In this document: positions 1-12,700 of the stretch, in pieces
Numbering within the stretch: the stretch's first letter is position 1
How the letters are laid out: every line of letters starts with the position of its first letter
Assembly (NCBI RefSeq): GCF_010389155.1
Contig: NC_057766.1
Coordinates: 38,573,516 to 38,637,515 of the forward strand
Source: Erigeron canadensis
Taxonomy: Eukaryota; Streptophyta; Magnoliopsida; Asterales; Asteraceae
DNA length: 64,000 bases
Reading direction: 5' to 3'
The notes under the pieces: generated by a model
Seen by the model: the letters and a program-made list of their open reading frames with translations, nothing else
Databases searched by the model: none
What the model was told of the DNA's origin: nothing
Translations under genes and position numbers: made by a program

Positions 1-1533
1 ACAAGTCTTGGGGTTTTTTTCCTCCGAATACTTGTAATGACCCATGGTCAACATCTCGTTGTCTATGGTACATACGTACAACGTTTCACCATTATACGGT
101 GGGGTTTCCCTAATGTCACATACCGACCGAATGTTTTGGAAAAAAAAAAACTAAACAAATGAGGCTTCCTAGTTTGAATGTTACCCCATAAATAATTTTA
201 TTTATTTATTTAATTTAAATATGTATATATATGTTGAGTATATAGCCGAGTATTATATTGTGATGCATGACAAATCATGCTACACCGCTACACGTTCTAT
301 TACTATACTGTATTACACATGACCAGTATTGTGTATATGTATTTTATCATAGCTTACCTTAAAATGGATTTTAAATATAAAAACGTATACAGATTTAAGA
401 TTTTAATCTATAAAAACTAATAATACAACAAATGCACATACATGGCTGAAATGGTTTGAACCCATGAATTATAAAGTAATGCAACAAAATCACATGTATT
501 TTTAAACATATAACTTCAAATACTCCGTACATTGTAAAAGTTTTTAATAATAACCAAACTACACATTAGAGAGTTTATACTAGGATAAATCTTAAAATGA
601 AAATGAATTATCCTCTTACAAATTAGCCTTAAAGATCATTTCAAAATTATTAGAGTGTGACATGGATTCAACTAATTTTTTATTCTAATCTTAACCCTTA
701 ATTTTTTTACATAGTTAAAAAGATTCATAGGCCACTATTTTTAATTAGGAGAATATATTTATCATTTTTCCATCTTAAAAGGAAATGATATATCATCTAA
801 ACTAATCAACCTAAAAATTCTCTTAACTAAAGTGACAATATAAAAGGATAAGATAAGAAAAGAGAGTTATTAGAATCTATATATCATAATTTTGGTGATT
901 TTAAAAATTTTTAAAAATCTTTAAAAATATTAATCATTTTTCAATTTTTATATATAAGAGAGCGAGCTAGGGGTTGTTAGCTTGTCGTTATATTTTCCGT
1001 TTGCAGAATATGAATGACCCATCTAACAATTTAATTCAAAATGGTCCTATTTTATGTGTGTCGGGATATACACATGGTATTTTCTAGAGTATAGAGAACT
1101 TTGTCTCCACGTAGTAATGGATATGATGTACATGTGTGTATATCGTAGTCAAACATAAATAACATAATTCTCTTTCTTTAATATCATATCTTTGGTTGAT
1201 CTTTATAATCTGTGTATGGTAAACTACAACTGTTAAGTGTGATGCATTTGTCTATGAGAAAGTGGCTGATATAAAATTTCCAAAAGAAAATGTACTGTGC
1301 ACTATTATATAAAGGCCATAAAATAAATAGATTATGTAACGTACATCGTATGGTTTTAAAATATTCAGGGTAGTATTTCAGATTTCTAATATATTTAATC
1401 TGGGTAATTAGCTACTAATAATTTTTATTTTGTTCATTTTGATATAAAAGAGCAAATAGTATAAAAAGCTATTTTATTAATAGGATGAGTCATGAGTCCG
1501 GTCTACACTCTTTCTAGCTCGCTTCATCCCTAA
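1..1533. other. AT-rich intergenic sequence, no gene seen
   Basis: No reading frame of credible length or recognisable family is present on either strand. The stretch is AT-rich with short homopolymer and dinucleotide runs. I see no clear terminal repeats or coding remnant. Confidence 0.6.
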
Positions 1534-1541
1534 TTATAAAG

Positions 1542-2618
1542 ATGAGTTAAGTGCAAAAATCGTCTATGTGGTTTAGTTTTTTTACATTTTTCATACTCGT
1601 CGCTAACTTTTGGCCAAATTATCCCAGTGGTTTGCATTCCGTCCCTGGATCTATTAACTCCCAATTTGTCTTTTCATCCATCGCCATCTTCCCTAAACAA
1701 CACACTCATGACCAGTCTTTTGGAGTTAAGTGCAAAAATCGTCCTTGTGATTTTTCGTTTTGTAGTTTTCATCATTGTCGTTAACTAACGCAGGAGAACT
1801 TTTCATCTTTTACCTCCAAACAAAAATTTAATCCAAAAACAAAACAAACTTAAATCAAAAACCTATATATACATACATACAAAGATTTAGTCCATCATCT
1901 TCAAATGCAAATACCTACATATGAGTATCTGATCATATTTCCCATTTTCCTTCAGATTTTATGTCCAAAAATTCACTTCATATTCATATGCAGGTTAAAA
2001 TGGGAAAGATGACCAAATCCTCATATGTAAGTGGAGGTAAAATAAAACAACTATTAAAGTAAAATAAATAAAACAATAGGTTTTTCATTAGTGATAATCA
2101 CCGTGCATCATGAAAATCATCGTACATCAATTGCTTCGTGAATCTCAGTGCATCAATTTAACCATGATCTAAGGGTTAAAATCTTGTCTTATTTGTTTTA
2201 CCTTAATACTTGTTTTATAATACCTAACCCGTATGTAAGTGTTTGCATTTGAAAGTGATTGACTAGATACTCATATGTGTATATATATGTATAGATATAT
2301 AGGTTTTAATTTGAGTTTGTTTTGTTTTTGGATTAAATTCTTGTTTAGAGGTTGAAGATGAAAAGTTCTCCTCGGTTTGTTAACGTGAAGGATGAAAAAT
2401 GCAAAAGCCACAAGGACGATTTATACACTTAACTCTAAAAGATTCCTGGTTTTGTTGTTTGGGGAAGATGGAGATGGATGAAAAAAACAAAAATGCACGA
2501 CAAAGTTATAGCGGCACAGACAATATGTAAACCATAAGGATGGTTTTAGCCAAAAGTTAACGACGAAGAAGAAATATGCAAAAACGATAAACCACAACTA
2601 AGATTTTTGCACTTAACT
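1542..2618. mobile_element. Non-autonomous TIR element with 8-bp target duplication
   Basis: The element is bounded by TTATAAAG at 1534-1541 and again at 2619-2626, a perfect 8-bp direct repeat. Its ends are inverted copies of AGTTAAGTGCAAAAAT; the left end carries three extra bases (ATG). A second, internal inverted pair of the same sequence lies at about 1725 and 2410-2436. The arms run inward for about 250 bp each, for example as AGGAGAACTTTTCATCTT on the left mirrored near 2350-2372 on the right. No transposase is encoded. An 8-bp duplication is typical of hAT elements; the superfamily is inferred only from that length. Confidence 0.6.
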
Positions 2619-2872
2619 TTATAAAGTTAAAAAGGAAATAGAAACTAGAAAAAAAGTTATTTTGGTGGCACCACAACCTCTTCAATATTTTGTTTTACTA
2701 CATTAATATTAGATTAGATGTTACATAAAACAATTCAAGAAGATGTTTTGGTAAAAACATTAATAATTCCTTTTAATGTTTTGGCACTTCAGGAGTTTTT
2801 TTTACGGATGGGACAAATATCCCTTTAATTATGTAAATAGGAACTTCCTCCAATATATTTTTTAAAATTAGG

Positions 2873-3753
2873 AAGTCCGGTGGTGTAGACACCGGACTTG
2901 TCCACGTACACTGACATACACTGAAGTCCGGTAGTGTAGACACCGAACTTGATCTATGTGGCACTCAAAAAAGGTAGTCCGGTAATGAAGACACCGAACT
3001 AGCACTTGAAGTTTGAAGTTCGACCATGTTGACACCGGACTTAGCTCGTATCATTTTAAGTTCGGTATTGTGTATTTGGAGATTCTGTGTGTTTTGAAAT
3101 TTGGTATGAGTTTGAAAGAAGCTACTGTATATATTTACAGAAACATATATATAAAAAAAGGGAAAATGTTAGATGATGTTAACATCATAAATCTTAGATG
3201 ATGTTGCTTTCACAAACTCACTTAAATCATTTTCAACATATGTTAAAAAGCCCCCATGATTTTTATGGTTTGTGAGAGCAACATCATCTAATCAAGATAA
3301 TGTTAACATCATCTAAGTTATCCCCATAAAAAATTATGTGTTATCTAAAAAGATAGGATAGGAGGAAATATACATATCCAATTACATGCCGCCACGTCAG
3401 CAGTATCTAAAAGGGAACCATTATATTCTGTAATATAGATATAGATATGGCTTCAACATCATTTCCTTTGGTAACTTCATTTTAGGACTTGAAAGATCAG
3501 CCAGAGGAAGAGAGGAGTGATGATGGTGATATTTATGAAAAGGCATTACATATATATAAATGGGTTCGTACAGGAAAAGAGAAGTTCGGTCTCTCCATAA
3601 CCGGACTTCATTTACTTTCTCCTTTCTCGTGACTGCATTGTCATATCCTTGTCTCTTAGCTGCAGGTTCATTTGCCACCTAGATCAAGTTCGGTGTCTAC
3701 ACCACCGGACTTCAACGTACGTGATCAAGTCCGGTGTCTACACCACCGGACTT
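2873..3753. repeat. Subterminal palindromic units in the 1 kb Mutator-like element
   Basis: A 27-bp near-palindrome starting AAGTCCGGTGGTGTAGACA and ending in CCGGACTT occurs at 2873-2899, 2924-2950, 2976-3000 (degenerate), 3686-3712 and 3727-3753. A looser version lies near 3583-3610 and another near 3017-3041. Units are spaced by about 15-50 bp and cluster at the inner edge of each TIR. Such subterminal repeats often serve as transposase-binding sites in DNA transposons; that role is inferred here. Confidence 0.7.
3160..3325. mobile_element. Small foldback element nested inside the 1 kb Mutator-like element
   Basis: Two arms built on TTAGATGATGTTAACAT face each other around a short spacer, with a second shared block (GATGATGTTGC then CACAAAC). 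Both flanks begin ATAAAAAA, consistent with a short target duplication in A-rich sequence, though this could be coincidence. It carries no coding sequence. Confidence 0.45.
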
Positions 3754-3850
3754 CCTAATTTTGCAAATATATTGGAGGAAGTTCCTACTTACACCAATTG
3801 AAGGGATTTTAGTCCCATCCGTACAAAAAATTCGCACTTCAGGTACGTAA

Positions 3851-4345
3851 TTGCCACTTTGGATCGTCTCTTTGTGTTTTATACTTTTATGTGGTTCATG
3901 TGATGAGACCATCGAACATCTTCCATGCTCCTGCCCATTTTCAAATTCCATCTTGGACCGCATTAGAGCATGGTGCAAGGTTGGGGATTTACTGTTCTAC
4001 ACTGTGAAAGAAATTATAGAGTGCTATAACAAGTTGGGGTTGGGGAAGAAAGAAAGAAGGATTTTCAAAGGAATTATTTTCGTTGCTTTTTGGTGTCTTT
4101 GGAAGGCTCCGAATGACAAGATCTTCTATCAAATTTCTTTATGTTCGGACAAGGTCTTTCATGATATTAAAGCTATTGGTTTTCTTTGGTATAAAAGTAG
4201 ATTAAACCATGGAAGTATTAGTTGGGAGGATTGAAATTGTTTTAATGTAACTGGCCCTCCTTTGTAATTATTTTCCGTAATTGCGGGATAGTGTACTATT
4301 AATGTGAATGAATTATACTTTTCAAAAAAGAAAAAGAAAAAGAGA
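3851..4345 (+). pseudogene. LINE reverse-transcriptase 3' fragment (zf-RVT region)
   Basis: The translated stretch at 3851-4234 resembles the C-terminal end of plant non-LTR retrotransposon ORF2 proteins. It has a CGSCDETIEHL.CSCPF zinc-knuckle-like segment, then FKGIIF.AFWCLWKAPND and a terminal FLWYKSRLNHGSISWEDW block, which is the usual end of such ORFs. After the stop, about 90 bp of 3' UTR ends in an A-rich tail near 4326-4345. The reverse transcriptase and endonuclease are absent, as expected of a 5'-truncated insertion. The 5' break coincides with the right edge of the adjacent Mutator-like element. It is non-functional. Confidence 0.75.
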
Positions 4346-5457
4346 TGCATATAAATCAGGATAAATGGATTATGTGTTCTATGTTAATCCTAAACGAAAT
4401 TCATGAATAGTGAATCAGGCCGGTAACTCTGCCATGTCGTTTATTTTTAATTTTTCCGTTTTTAGCTACCTGCCATACTACATGTTTCGTATTGTTTTTA
4501 CTATTAGTAAACGAGGTAAATAGCAAAGCAGCCTCCTGCATGCATATATAGTTGTCAGCCTGCATACATTATACTCTCGTAAAGGTATAATAAATATATA
4601 CTAGAAAATGGTGACTTCTGACATCTTCATAAAATAGAAGAAAAAAAAAGTTACTGATTTCTGGATGGAAGAACATGATTAATGCTAGCGAGCGACAAAT
4701 GGTGTATTTGTGATTTTTCTAGCTCCCAAATTGATTTTAAAGAGATACGACCAATGGTGTATTTGTGGAATGTGGATTTTAAATAGAGGTGGCAATGCGA
4801 AACAGATAATTGATATAAAGGCCTAGTATTTCGTAGTAAGTTTTTTTTGTTACTTCCCATGTTTGTATCATCTTTTGTTAACTACTTGCTAAAGTCGTGT
4901 TATTGATAGATACTCTGTTTTTGCTGTTTAGAATAAAACACCATAACTTATCGTGACTAATAGAAGAAATAATCCATTATTTATTATTTAAGAAATATGT
5001 AGATCATCTGCTCGCAATAAAAGATCTAACTTACGTTATTTTAACCGGATTCGTGTTAAAGCCTCCTCACATTCAATGCCTAGTAGGATAAAAATCTCTC
5101 AATTAAAATGCAAAAAGACACAAAATTTAATTGGGATAAAATCATACCCCTTCATCAAAACTCAAACTTAAGTTTTGCAGAGAGACTTGTGTGAGATACC
5201 TCGTACCATTAGTTATTGAATATTACATGATTTAGGACATTCGAAATATCCACATTGCCCTTTAATTTCGCCACTAACTCACCTTTCATAGTTTTTGCCA
5301 TCATATATAGTTGCTTTACAATTTTAGTCCGCAAACTTACTTTTAGAATTTTTGACAAATTTAAATCCCTTTATTCACCACCAGTTTATTTTCATATTCT
5401 TGCCCTATGGCATTCGTAGCAACATGTGGGCATATGCTGGTAAAAGTTACTTTATAC

Positions 5458-5488
<31 letters not shown>

Positions 5489-5663
5489 CACCAACACGGC
5501 AACACATCTATTATCAAAAAAAATATATATATTTTCATTGTTTTATTGGCACATGAAAAAGAATATTTTCAACTGTTTTTATCTAGAGTACGTAAATAAG
5601 TAACAATATAACCAAAGTCAAATTAATGATGGAGTAATTAATTACAAGTTTGATAAGGATATA

Positions 5664-5996
5664 TCTATACTCCTTATTAAAGATTATATACCCCCCTCAA
5701 AATGAAAAGTGTTACCAAAATGTCTCATGCGAAATTACCAAAATGTCCTTAATAAACACCCCACCATAGAAGGGTTTTTATAAATTACCAAATTTGCCCT
5801 TAATGAATTAATTTACATCCTAAACCCTTATTTTGCTAATTTACATTCTAAGTCCTTATCTTATAAAATAGTTATATTATCTTAACATCAATTTACACCA
5901 CTCGACACCAATTATCGATGTCATCACCATGCGTCACCAACCCCACTATACCGTCGTTGTCGTTATCGCCGCCGCATTGCGCAGATACCATGCTCG
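5664..5996 (+). mobile_element. Short Helitron-like non-autonomous element
   Basis: It begins TCTATACTCCTTATTAAAG after an A and ends with GCCGCCGCATTGCGCAGATA followed by CCATGCTCG before a T. This fits the plant Helitron pattern of a 5' TC and a GC-rich 3' hairpin before a CTRR-like end between A and T. There is no target duplication and no coding capacity. A similar start recurs at about 61.30 kb. The 3' end is CTCG rather than CTAG, so the assignment is tentative. Confidence 0.4.
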
Positions 5997-6853
5997 TATA
6001 GATTAATAATTATTAGCATTGTATGTTGAGTATTATTTATGTTTATAATATCGGAGAGTCCTCGTTTTTGTTAAACGCTATATCTATAAATAATTTTTAT
6101 CATATTTATTAATACAATATTTATAGTCGTTTTTAAAAAAAATCTATATAACCTAAATCGTTGTGCCTACTCACATAGCTTTCTTTTTCCCGGCCCGTAC
6201 TAAATATTGACAATCAAGCAATCGGTTCCCCTTTGATATTAAATCTTAGATGCGCCTTTATAAAGATATATATAGAATACGGAGTACTAAGATAAAGTGA
6301 AAGGACTTGATACAATTTAGAAAACCATATTCTATACTATGAAAAAATAAAACGTGGTTTACCAAATCTCAAGGCATTCCTTCCGCAAGCAAGAGTATAA
6401 TTTTATTTTCTTTGAATTATTGGGGGCAGTTTTGTCTATATTGTAACACATATTTTTGATTTTGATTAATCTTGACAAGTGACAACGAAGGTTCACCTAT
6501 ACATAAATACTTGCTTTTAATATCTATGCATATTAAGAGGTAGCTTGCTTTGGAGATATAAAACCATAATGTAATTTCGTATCGACTGGCTCAAAGATCC
6601 AACGATCAACATTGTGGGTATGCACAAGGTTGACCACCTATTTAACAATTTGATCAGAGAACCAAAAGAAACTAAAAACCATATGCCCCTATAGTTGCAT
6701 ACCAAACTAATACTATGTGTTTGGTACCTTTTATAATCGAACCTCATTTGTAAGTTTTTTTTTTGGATGAGTTATTCAACTTGCATTTTATATGAGCTAT
6801 ACGAACTATACTATGATAAGAAAATCTGAATTTTTAAACATAAATACCGTTAT

Positions 6854-6888
<35 letters not shown>

Positions 6889-6890
<2 letters not shown>

Positions 6891-7310
6891 TTATATTATA
6901 AAACAGATTCCTTCCAGATTTTCAACATTGAGTTGAAATTTTCAATATTGATTTTAAGTACATCCCCAAAATACCCCTCTCATCTATTCTATATTTATCT
7001 AAAATAACCATAATACCCTTTCTCTCTCCTCAAATCTTTACCAATCATCTTTTTTCTCTCTCCTCCATAAATCATTTATTCCTCCAATTCATTTAAAATC
7101 TTTTATCTCAAAAATCATACGTTGATAAATTATAAAAATTGTATGGGTGTTCTTAAAATTTCATGCTCTTTCATTAGAGATGTCATTCGATATACTTTCG
7201 ACGAATTTTTAAATCCGAAGGCGGAGGCCGTAGGCATTTGACTATCACACTCTCTGACCTAGCTATCACCTCACCATCTCACTGCCGCAACGCGCGGGTA
7301 CTTACTCTCG
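6889..7310 (+). mobile_element. Helitron-like non-autonomous element, copy A
   Basis: The 3' end reads GCCGCAACGCGCGGGTACTT then ACTCTCG before a T, a Helitron-like GC hairpin end. About 300 bp of its body (TCTCTCCTC-rich part, then AATTATAAAAATT and ATGTCATTCGATATACTTTC) reappears in reverse orientation at about 50.64-51.07 kb, which shows it is a dispersed repeat. No coding sequence. The 5' limit in the TA-rich stretch is approximate. Confidence 0.45.
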
Positions 7311-8696
7311 TGTATATATATATATATATATATATAATTTGTTTTCTAATTGAAAAACCCTCGTGGATTAGAATATATTAATAATGACATATCTAGCATC
7401 GAAATCAAAAAGATAATTTAAAAGTTGATACATTACACCCTTTTTTTTATGAACATAAATGGATGTAATTATGTAAACAATAATTCTCAAACAGACTTAA
7501 CCTTAGTATCTATATTCTATATATATAATAAAACTTGCAAAATAATAAACAAATTTAATAATAGACGAGCCGTTCCAAAAGAATATGTTACAACTAGATG
7601 GAACGCTTGAAGGCTTATTGATTTAGAAGCTCAGCCCGGGTTCATTTCACCCCTCATTCAACATATTTACGTTGGTGTGTTTGCACTTTATACTAGATGG
7701 GCCAATCAGATATGGGCATATCAGAGAAAGCCCGACGGGCCTGAATAAAGATATATCCAACATTTAAGAGGCTAACTTTTCGCCCTAATTGTTTTAAGCA
7801 TTGCCCAGTTGCCCTAATCCTTCTGGTTGTTTTTTTTCGTTTTTTTTTTTTTTTTTCTTTCAAACGTCAACTAATCCTTCTAGTTAAGCTATAAATGCAA
7901 TAATTACCTCCCTCTCACAAAGTTGTTGCAATGATACAATTTTGCTTTTAAAATAGCATTACTAGTTGTCGTAGATAGTGATCGAGCGAAAACTTTCTGG
8001 TCTTTGCGCATATGCACCAAGAAACTAAAAGTCATGATCAAACATGTTGAACCATATTATACATATGAAGCATATGGAGTATGACGACGATAGTCGATAG
8101 CCAAGATTTAGTGGTTGATCAATACCTCTTCAATACCTTTATGGCTTTATTGGTAGATAGTTGCTCGACTTAATTACTTGTACGTACCTTGAGGTCTACA
8201 TCCAAGTTCATCACTAATAGATAAAAGGGAAATCATGTGCATAAAAAAACTTGTATCTTCCATATTAAAAGCTCGCCTCCTGATTTTCATGGTAAATGTA
8301 CAAACAATTTATGCACCTTAAACACAGTCCTTAGGGCTGTATTTAGCAAACCCCTAAATAAAAATTAATAAATAAATTTTATACATGCTATTCTCCGCAA
8401 ATTAATTTTCGAAGCGCGTAACCCGACCAGGGGAAATAGTGTAACCCGACCACCCACTATTAGCGGCGACGTCGCCGCAAATAGTGGGCCCCCTGTCAGT
8501 CAACGTCTGCAACCCATCACGTGATGCCTGTAACCATTCCCGAATCTCGTGGGTGTGGACCCCACTATTAGCGGCGACGTCGCCGCAAATAGTGGGTCCC
8601 CCACTGGCGTTTCTCGATTTACCTTTTAAATAATTGTTTAGTGTGTCCTGCCATTTTTTCGGACGAGCTAACACTCATTTACCTTTTAAATAATTG

Positions 8697-9130
8697 TTTT
8701 TATTTTAATATATGTTAATGTTAACAAATATTTTTGTTGTACTCATGTTATGGTAACTAGTATGGTAACTAGTATTATATGTAAGTATTTTAATATATGT
8801 TAACAAATATTCATATATGCTATGGTAACTAGTATGGTAATTAGTATTATATGTAAGTATTTTAATATATTTTAACAAATATTTTAATATATGTTAACAA
8901 ATATTCATATATGCTATGGTAACTAGTATTATATGTAAGTATTTTAATTAATGTTAACAAATATTTTAATATATGTTAACAAATATTCATATATGCTATG
9001 GTAACTAGTATGGTAACTAGTATTATATGTAAGTATTTTAATATATTTTAAATAATATTTTTGTTGTACAAAAATTTTAATATATGTTAACAAATATTCA
9101 TGTATGGTAACTAGTATTATATGTAAGTAT
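8697..9130. repeat. Tandem AT-rich repeats inside the large Mutator-like element
   Basis: Blocks built from GTATTTTAATATATGTTAAC, ATATTCATATATGCTATGG and TAACTAGTATTATATGTAAG recur about five times with variable length (roughly 60-110 bp). They lie between the 3' end of the transposase-OTU gene and the left TIR. An ATA/ATAATA run follows at 9130-9155. No coding content. Confidence 0.7.
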
Positions 9131-9755
9131 ATAATAATAATAATAATAATGATAATATAGTAAATAAATACATGGAGTTTTATTTTAGGAAAAAAAATAT
9201 TAATATCAGTTATTAACTACTGATATTAAAAAAATGTTAAAAAACAAGTGTTAGTAAATATATGTTAGAAAGTATTAGTTATAGAAATGTTATAGTAGTA
9301 TAGTTAGGAAAGATTACTTATGTTATTATAGTTAGGAATGATATGATTTTTAGAAATTCATTAATTTTTAAGAAAACATTTGTAGTTATAATTATTGTTT
9401 AATATAGTTAATTAATAATATTGGTTTTATTAGGTTCGTATTAATGTTAGAAACTAAGGTTTGAAAAAAAGTTGCAAAAATGTGGGCATTTTAGGTATAA
9501 TAATTTTGAAAAACAATTTTGTGTCCAAAATATGTCCAAAACAATTTTAGGTATATAAAATTTTAATCATACACAATTTTAATCATTGGATTAGCACACG
9601 TTGTAATTTTCACCTAAGTTATTTGACGTAATTTTCTCTTAATCCGGTGTCTTGCCTGAATATTTAGTAACAAATTCAACCGTTTCAACCAAAGTTAGTT
9701 AAGATTGATACCTTGTCATTATAACATTTTAGTAGATTTAAAACATTGAACGAAT

Positions 9756-12700
9756 TTAATCATTTATTACAATAGGAGGGCCTGGTGGTACTCTTGGCAT
9801 GTTTGCGTACAACCAATTTTGATACGCATCTTCTTGATTTGCGTACGTTATTGCTAGTCGACGTGCAGGATCGGTTGCGTGAAATTCCCATTCTGGATTC
9901 TTGTAGGCCATTGGGTAGTCGCCTGCTAATTTCACTGCAACAAAATGGGTTTCGTTGTTTATCAGAGCAATACTTATCGGTTGTTTGAATAACAACTGAT
10001 CTAAGCCGTGATGCATCGGAAATACTGTTCGGGGGTCACGTAGGCTAACGCAGTTGACTATTATTGGCCAGGAGGATATAGAACCACACTTTACTCATCC
10101 AATGATGTATGGGCCGGTTGCGTCCATAATAAGATGTTCGCAGCGCCGTCAACATTCGGTTGCCCTCTGTTTGCCCGAACATTTGCATGTACCCTTCGAG
10201 GTCAGATTCAAACTCCGCTAGCATCTGCGTACGAACCCACTCTGCACCCATCTCCTCATCTAGCCCCAAAGCTACAGCTGTAGCTCGAAATCCACAGTTA
10301 CCGTCTCCTTTAACATTTTGTGCGCCTACAACGTACGGCCTTAAGTACGATGGTATCTCACTTAGTACCCAAGCATAATTTTTGGAAAGACTGGCGTTAT
10401 ACGGTTCCGCAACATACCCAACCCAACTCGCCGATGACTGTGCCTCTGACTTCGGATCCGAAACCTGCGCTTGCCTTGATTCATATATGGGTGCATTTCT
10501 AGATTGTGTAGGTGGTGGCCCAAAGATGTCATCTACTAAGTTGGAATATGGTTGGTTATAGTTGAGCCAATGGTCTTGGGACGTATCGCCGAATCCATAT
10601 AATTTTTGTGTCACATATGGTGTATCCCCGACCCCGTAGGATTGGGACGGGTCCCCCTACGTATATATATCATCAAGACCTGGATATGGGTGCAGGTTTC
10701 CGAAAATGTCAGGATTATCTTTGACCCATTTTGATTCAGGGTGGGATTGATCGTCGAACAATTTTCGGTTCTCGGGATAACGACAGGACTGGGACGGCTC
10801 GTACGTACTGTGTTTGGCGGGCTGCGCAGGTGGGAGTTTGTTCAAATCTGGCACCTTGTATTCCCTCGGTCGACTGGACTTGGATTTTCGTAGCCCAGGT
10901 GGGTTGGTGTTGAGATCCGGCACCTAGACCATTAGTAAGAATCAGTTTCCTTAACTGAGGTAGTTATATATACTGTTTTTATTGAATAAGACAAATATTT
11001 TTTTAGATGTATTATGTATACCTTTGGCGGCTTTTGTTTCGAGCCGACTGGTCTTCCGCGTGTGGTCTTTTGAACAAAAGGATCTTTCACTTGTGTCTTA
11101 CCAGGCTTAAACATGTCTTTAATTTTTGACAACCAATGTTTCTTTTGAGCTTTGGGTTGCTGATCCAAGAAATTCGTAAGACCATCAACGACTTTATGGA
11201 CATCGTCTTCTTCGTCTTCGTCTTCTACGCATGTCCACGGTGTTAAGTCAAGCTTTTTCCAAAACGGGTCTATGACATGAGGCTGTATTCGAGTCCCTGC
11301 ATTTTTTTTATATAAATAAGTGTACGAAATTATGTCCTTTTGATGAAAAAATACAAGTAATAAATCGTACTAATTGCGCTGCATGTACTCGGCAATCTCG
11401 TAGGCACATGGTAGCCCGCAACTGGACTGAACCTTGCACCCACATTTGTTAACCTGTCTTTTAAGGACTTTGTCTAAGCGTACAATTTCATCAGCCATGA
11501 TGTCCAAAGCTTTAAGTGAAACCTTTCCCAACAGGTCCTTCATACAGTTGTAATTATGTTTCCCCTTCCGGGTCCCGTTGCTATACCCTAGTTGGCCCCT
11601 TATTTCTGCTTCTTGACTGATCAAGACAGAATCAACACATTGGAGGATTCTAGTAAATGTGCATTTCCCCCTCAATTCTCCCTTCAGTAAATGGTGCTCG
11701 GCCTCCACTCTGTTTGTGGTGTGGTTTTGGTAGTTGAGGTGTTCATCGACCCAACAGGACACAAACTGCTCTCGGTATGGGGACAACCAATTATCGGTCA
11801 GGTACTTGTAGACGCCTGGAAAACCCGCAAGTTTTTCCTTTAACTCCTTCTCATTTGACTTAAACTCGTCAAAAGTCCGAGACTGATAGACTTTTTTCCA
11901 CCAAACGTTAAGCCTGTCAATGTTAACATCTTTCTTCATACGCAATGCCGGTTCGCAGTGCTTGATTATGTTTTGCCATATATGGTACCTACACAGCAGA
12001 TGTTTCGCTTCCGGCATAACAACCTTCAAAGCTCTCATCAGGGCCAGCTCCCTGTCAGTAAGAACGACACGAACGGCAAAGGTATCAGCAAGGGTGGACC
12101 GAAGACATCGTAAAACCCATTGATAATTTGCCTCCCGCTCGTTTACGATAAACGCATACGCTAAACTGAAGGTCTTCCCCGTTGAAGTCACGCCGACGAT
12201 CTCAACTAGCGGCATGTTGTAGATGTTAGTTTTGTACGTGGAGTCTATTTCAATAACCCAGGGAAATGCGCGCCATAGGGTCATTGATGTTGGATGAATG
12301 AAAAATAGGTTTTCCAAGCGTCCATTTTTGTTATTTGTGGTGAACTGGTAAAAGTACCTTTTCTCTTACAACAGTGAAAACATAACCTGCGATTAATGAC
12401 CAAGATAGAGTAAATAAGTCAATTCCAACAACGTAGTACAATAGAATATTTAATGTTTGTACCTGCATTGGAGTACGCCCTGCTTGCCCCAACCTTCTTC
12501 TCGCTTTTAGGAAGTTCGTAATGTCTCCTTTGTGAGTCAAGTTTCCTGGAAATTCAAGTTTGAGGTTTACCAGGATCTGATGTGGGTACAAACCGCGATC
12601 CGATTGGGTCCCCACAAATTCTTTTTCTTCATCCGTCATCCGTCTGGCGTATGCATTCCCTTGCAGATTGGTAGTTGGATCATGATTGTGTCTCCAATCC

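Larger units (their letters stand above)
2793..3833. mobile_element. Non-autonomous Mutator-like element with perfect 9-bp TSD
   Basis: GCACTTCAG occurs at 2784-2792 and at 3834-3842, immediately outside two long inverted arms. The left arm begins GAGTTTTTTTTACGGATGGG and the reverse complement of the right arm begins GAATTTTTTGTACGGATGGG. The arms stay alignable for about 180 bp. A 9-bp duplication with long TIRs is the hallmark of Mutator-like elements. No transposase is present, so it would need one supplied in trans. It sits directly before a LINE fragment and contains a smaller nested foldback element. Confidence 0.8.
4346..8401. other. Intergenic, repeat-rich, no gene seen
   Basis: No coding sequence is recognisable. 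The stretch holds an uninterrupted A-run near 5461-5488, two Helitron-like elements listed separately, TA microsatellites near 6860-6890 and 7312-7336, and a block near 4994-5040 (GATCATCTGCTCGC) that resembles the 5' part of the SINE-like sequence at 48.7 kb. The rest is unremarkable AT-rich DNA. Confidence 0.55.

Noticed and set aside
2873..3753. CRISPR-like array of 27-bp repeats
   Set aside because: Units are palindromic, irregularly spaced, confined to transposon ends and located in a plant nuclear genome.
8402..8674. Minus-strand frame of 90 codons over the left MULE end
   Set aside because: It is a translation of the repeated GCGGCGACGTCGCCGC palindromes and crosses the element's terminus.
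10924..11021. Frame extension of the 11.1 kb transposase exon into LKKYLSYSIKTVYITT
   Set aside because: This stretch is an intron: GT at the KPPK codon end and AG before VPDLN join in phase, and the extension is AT-rich.
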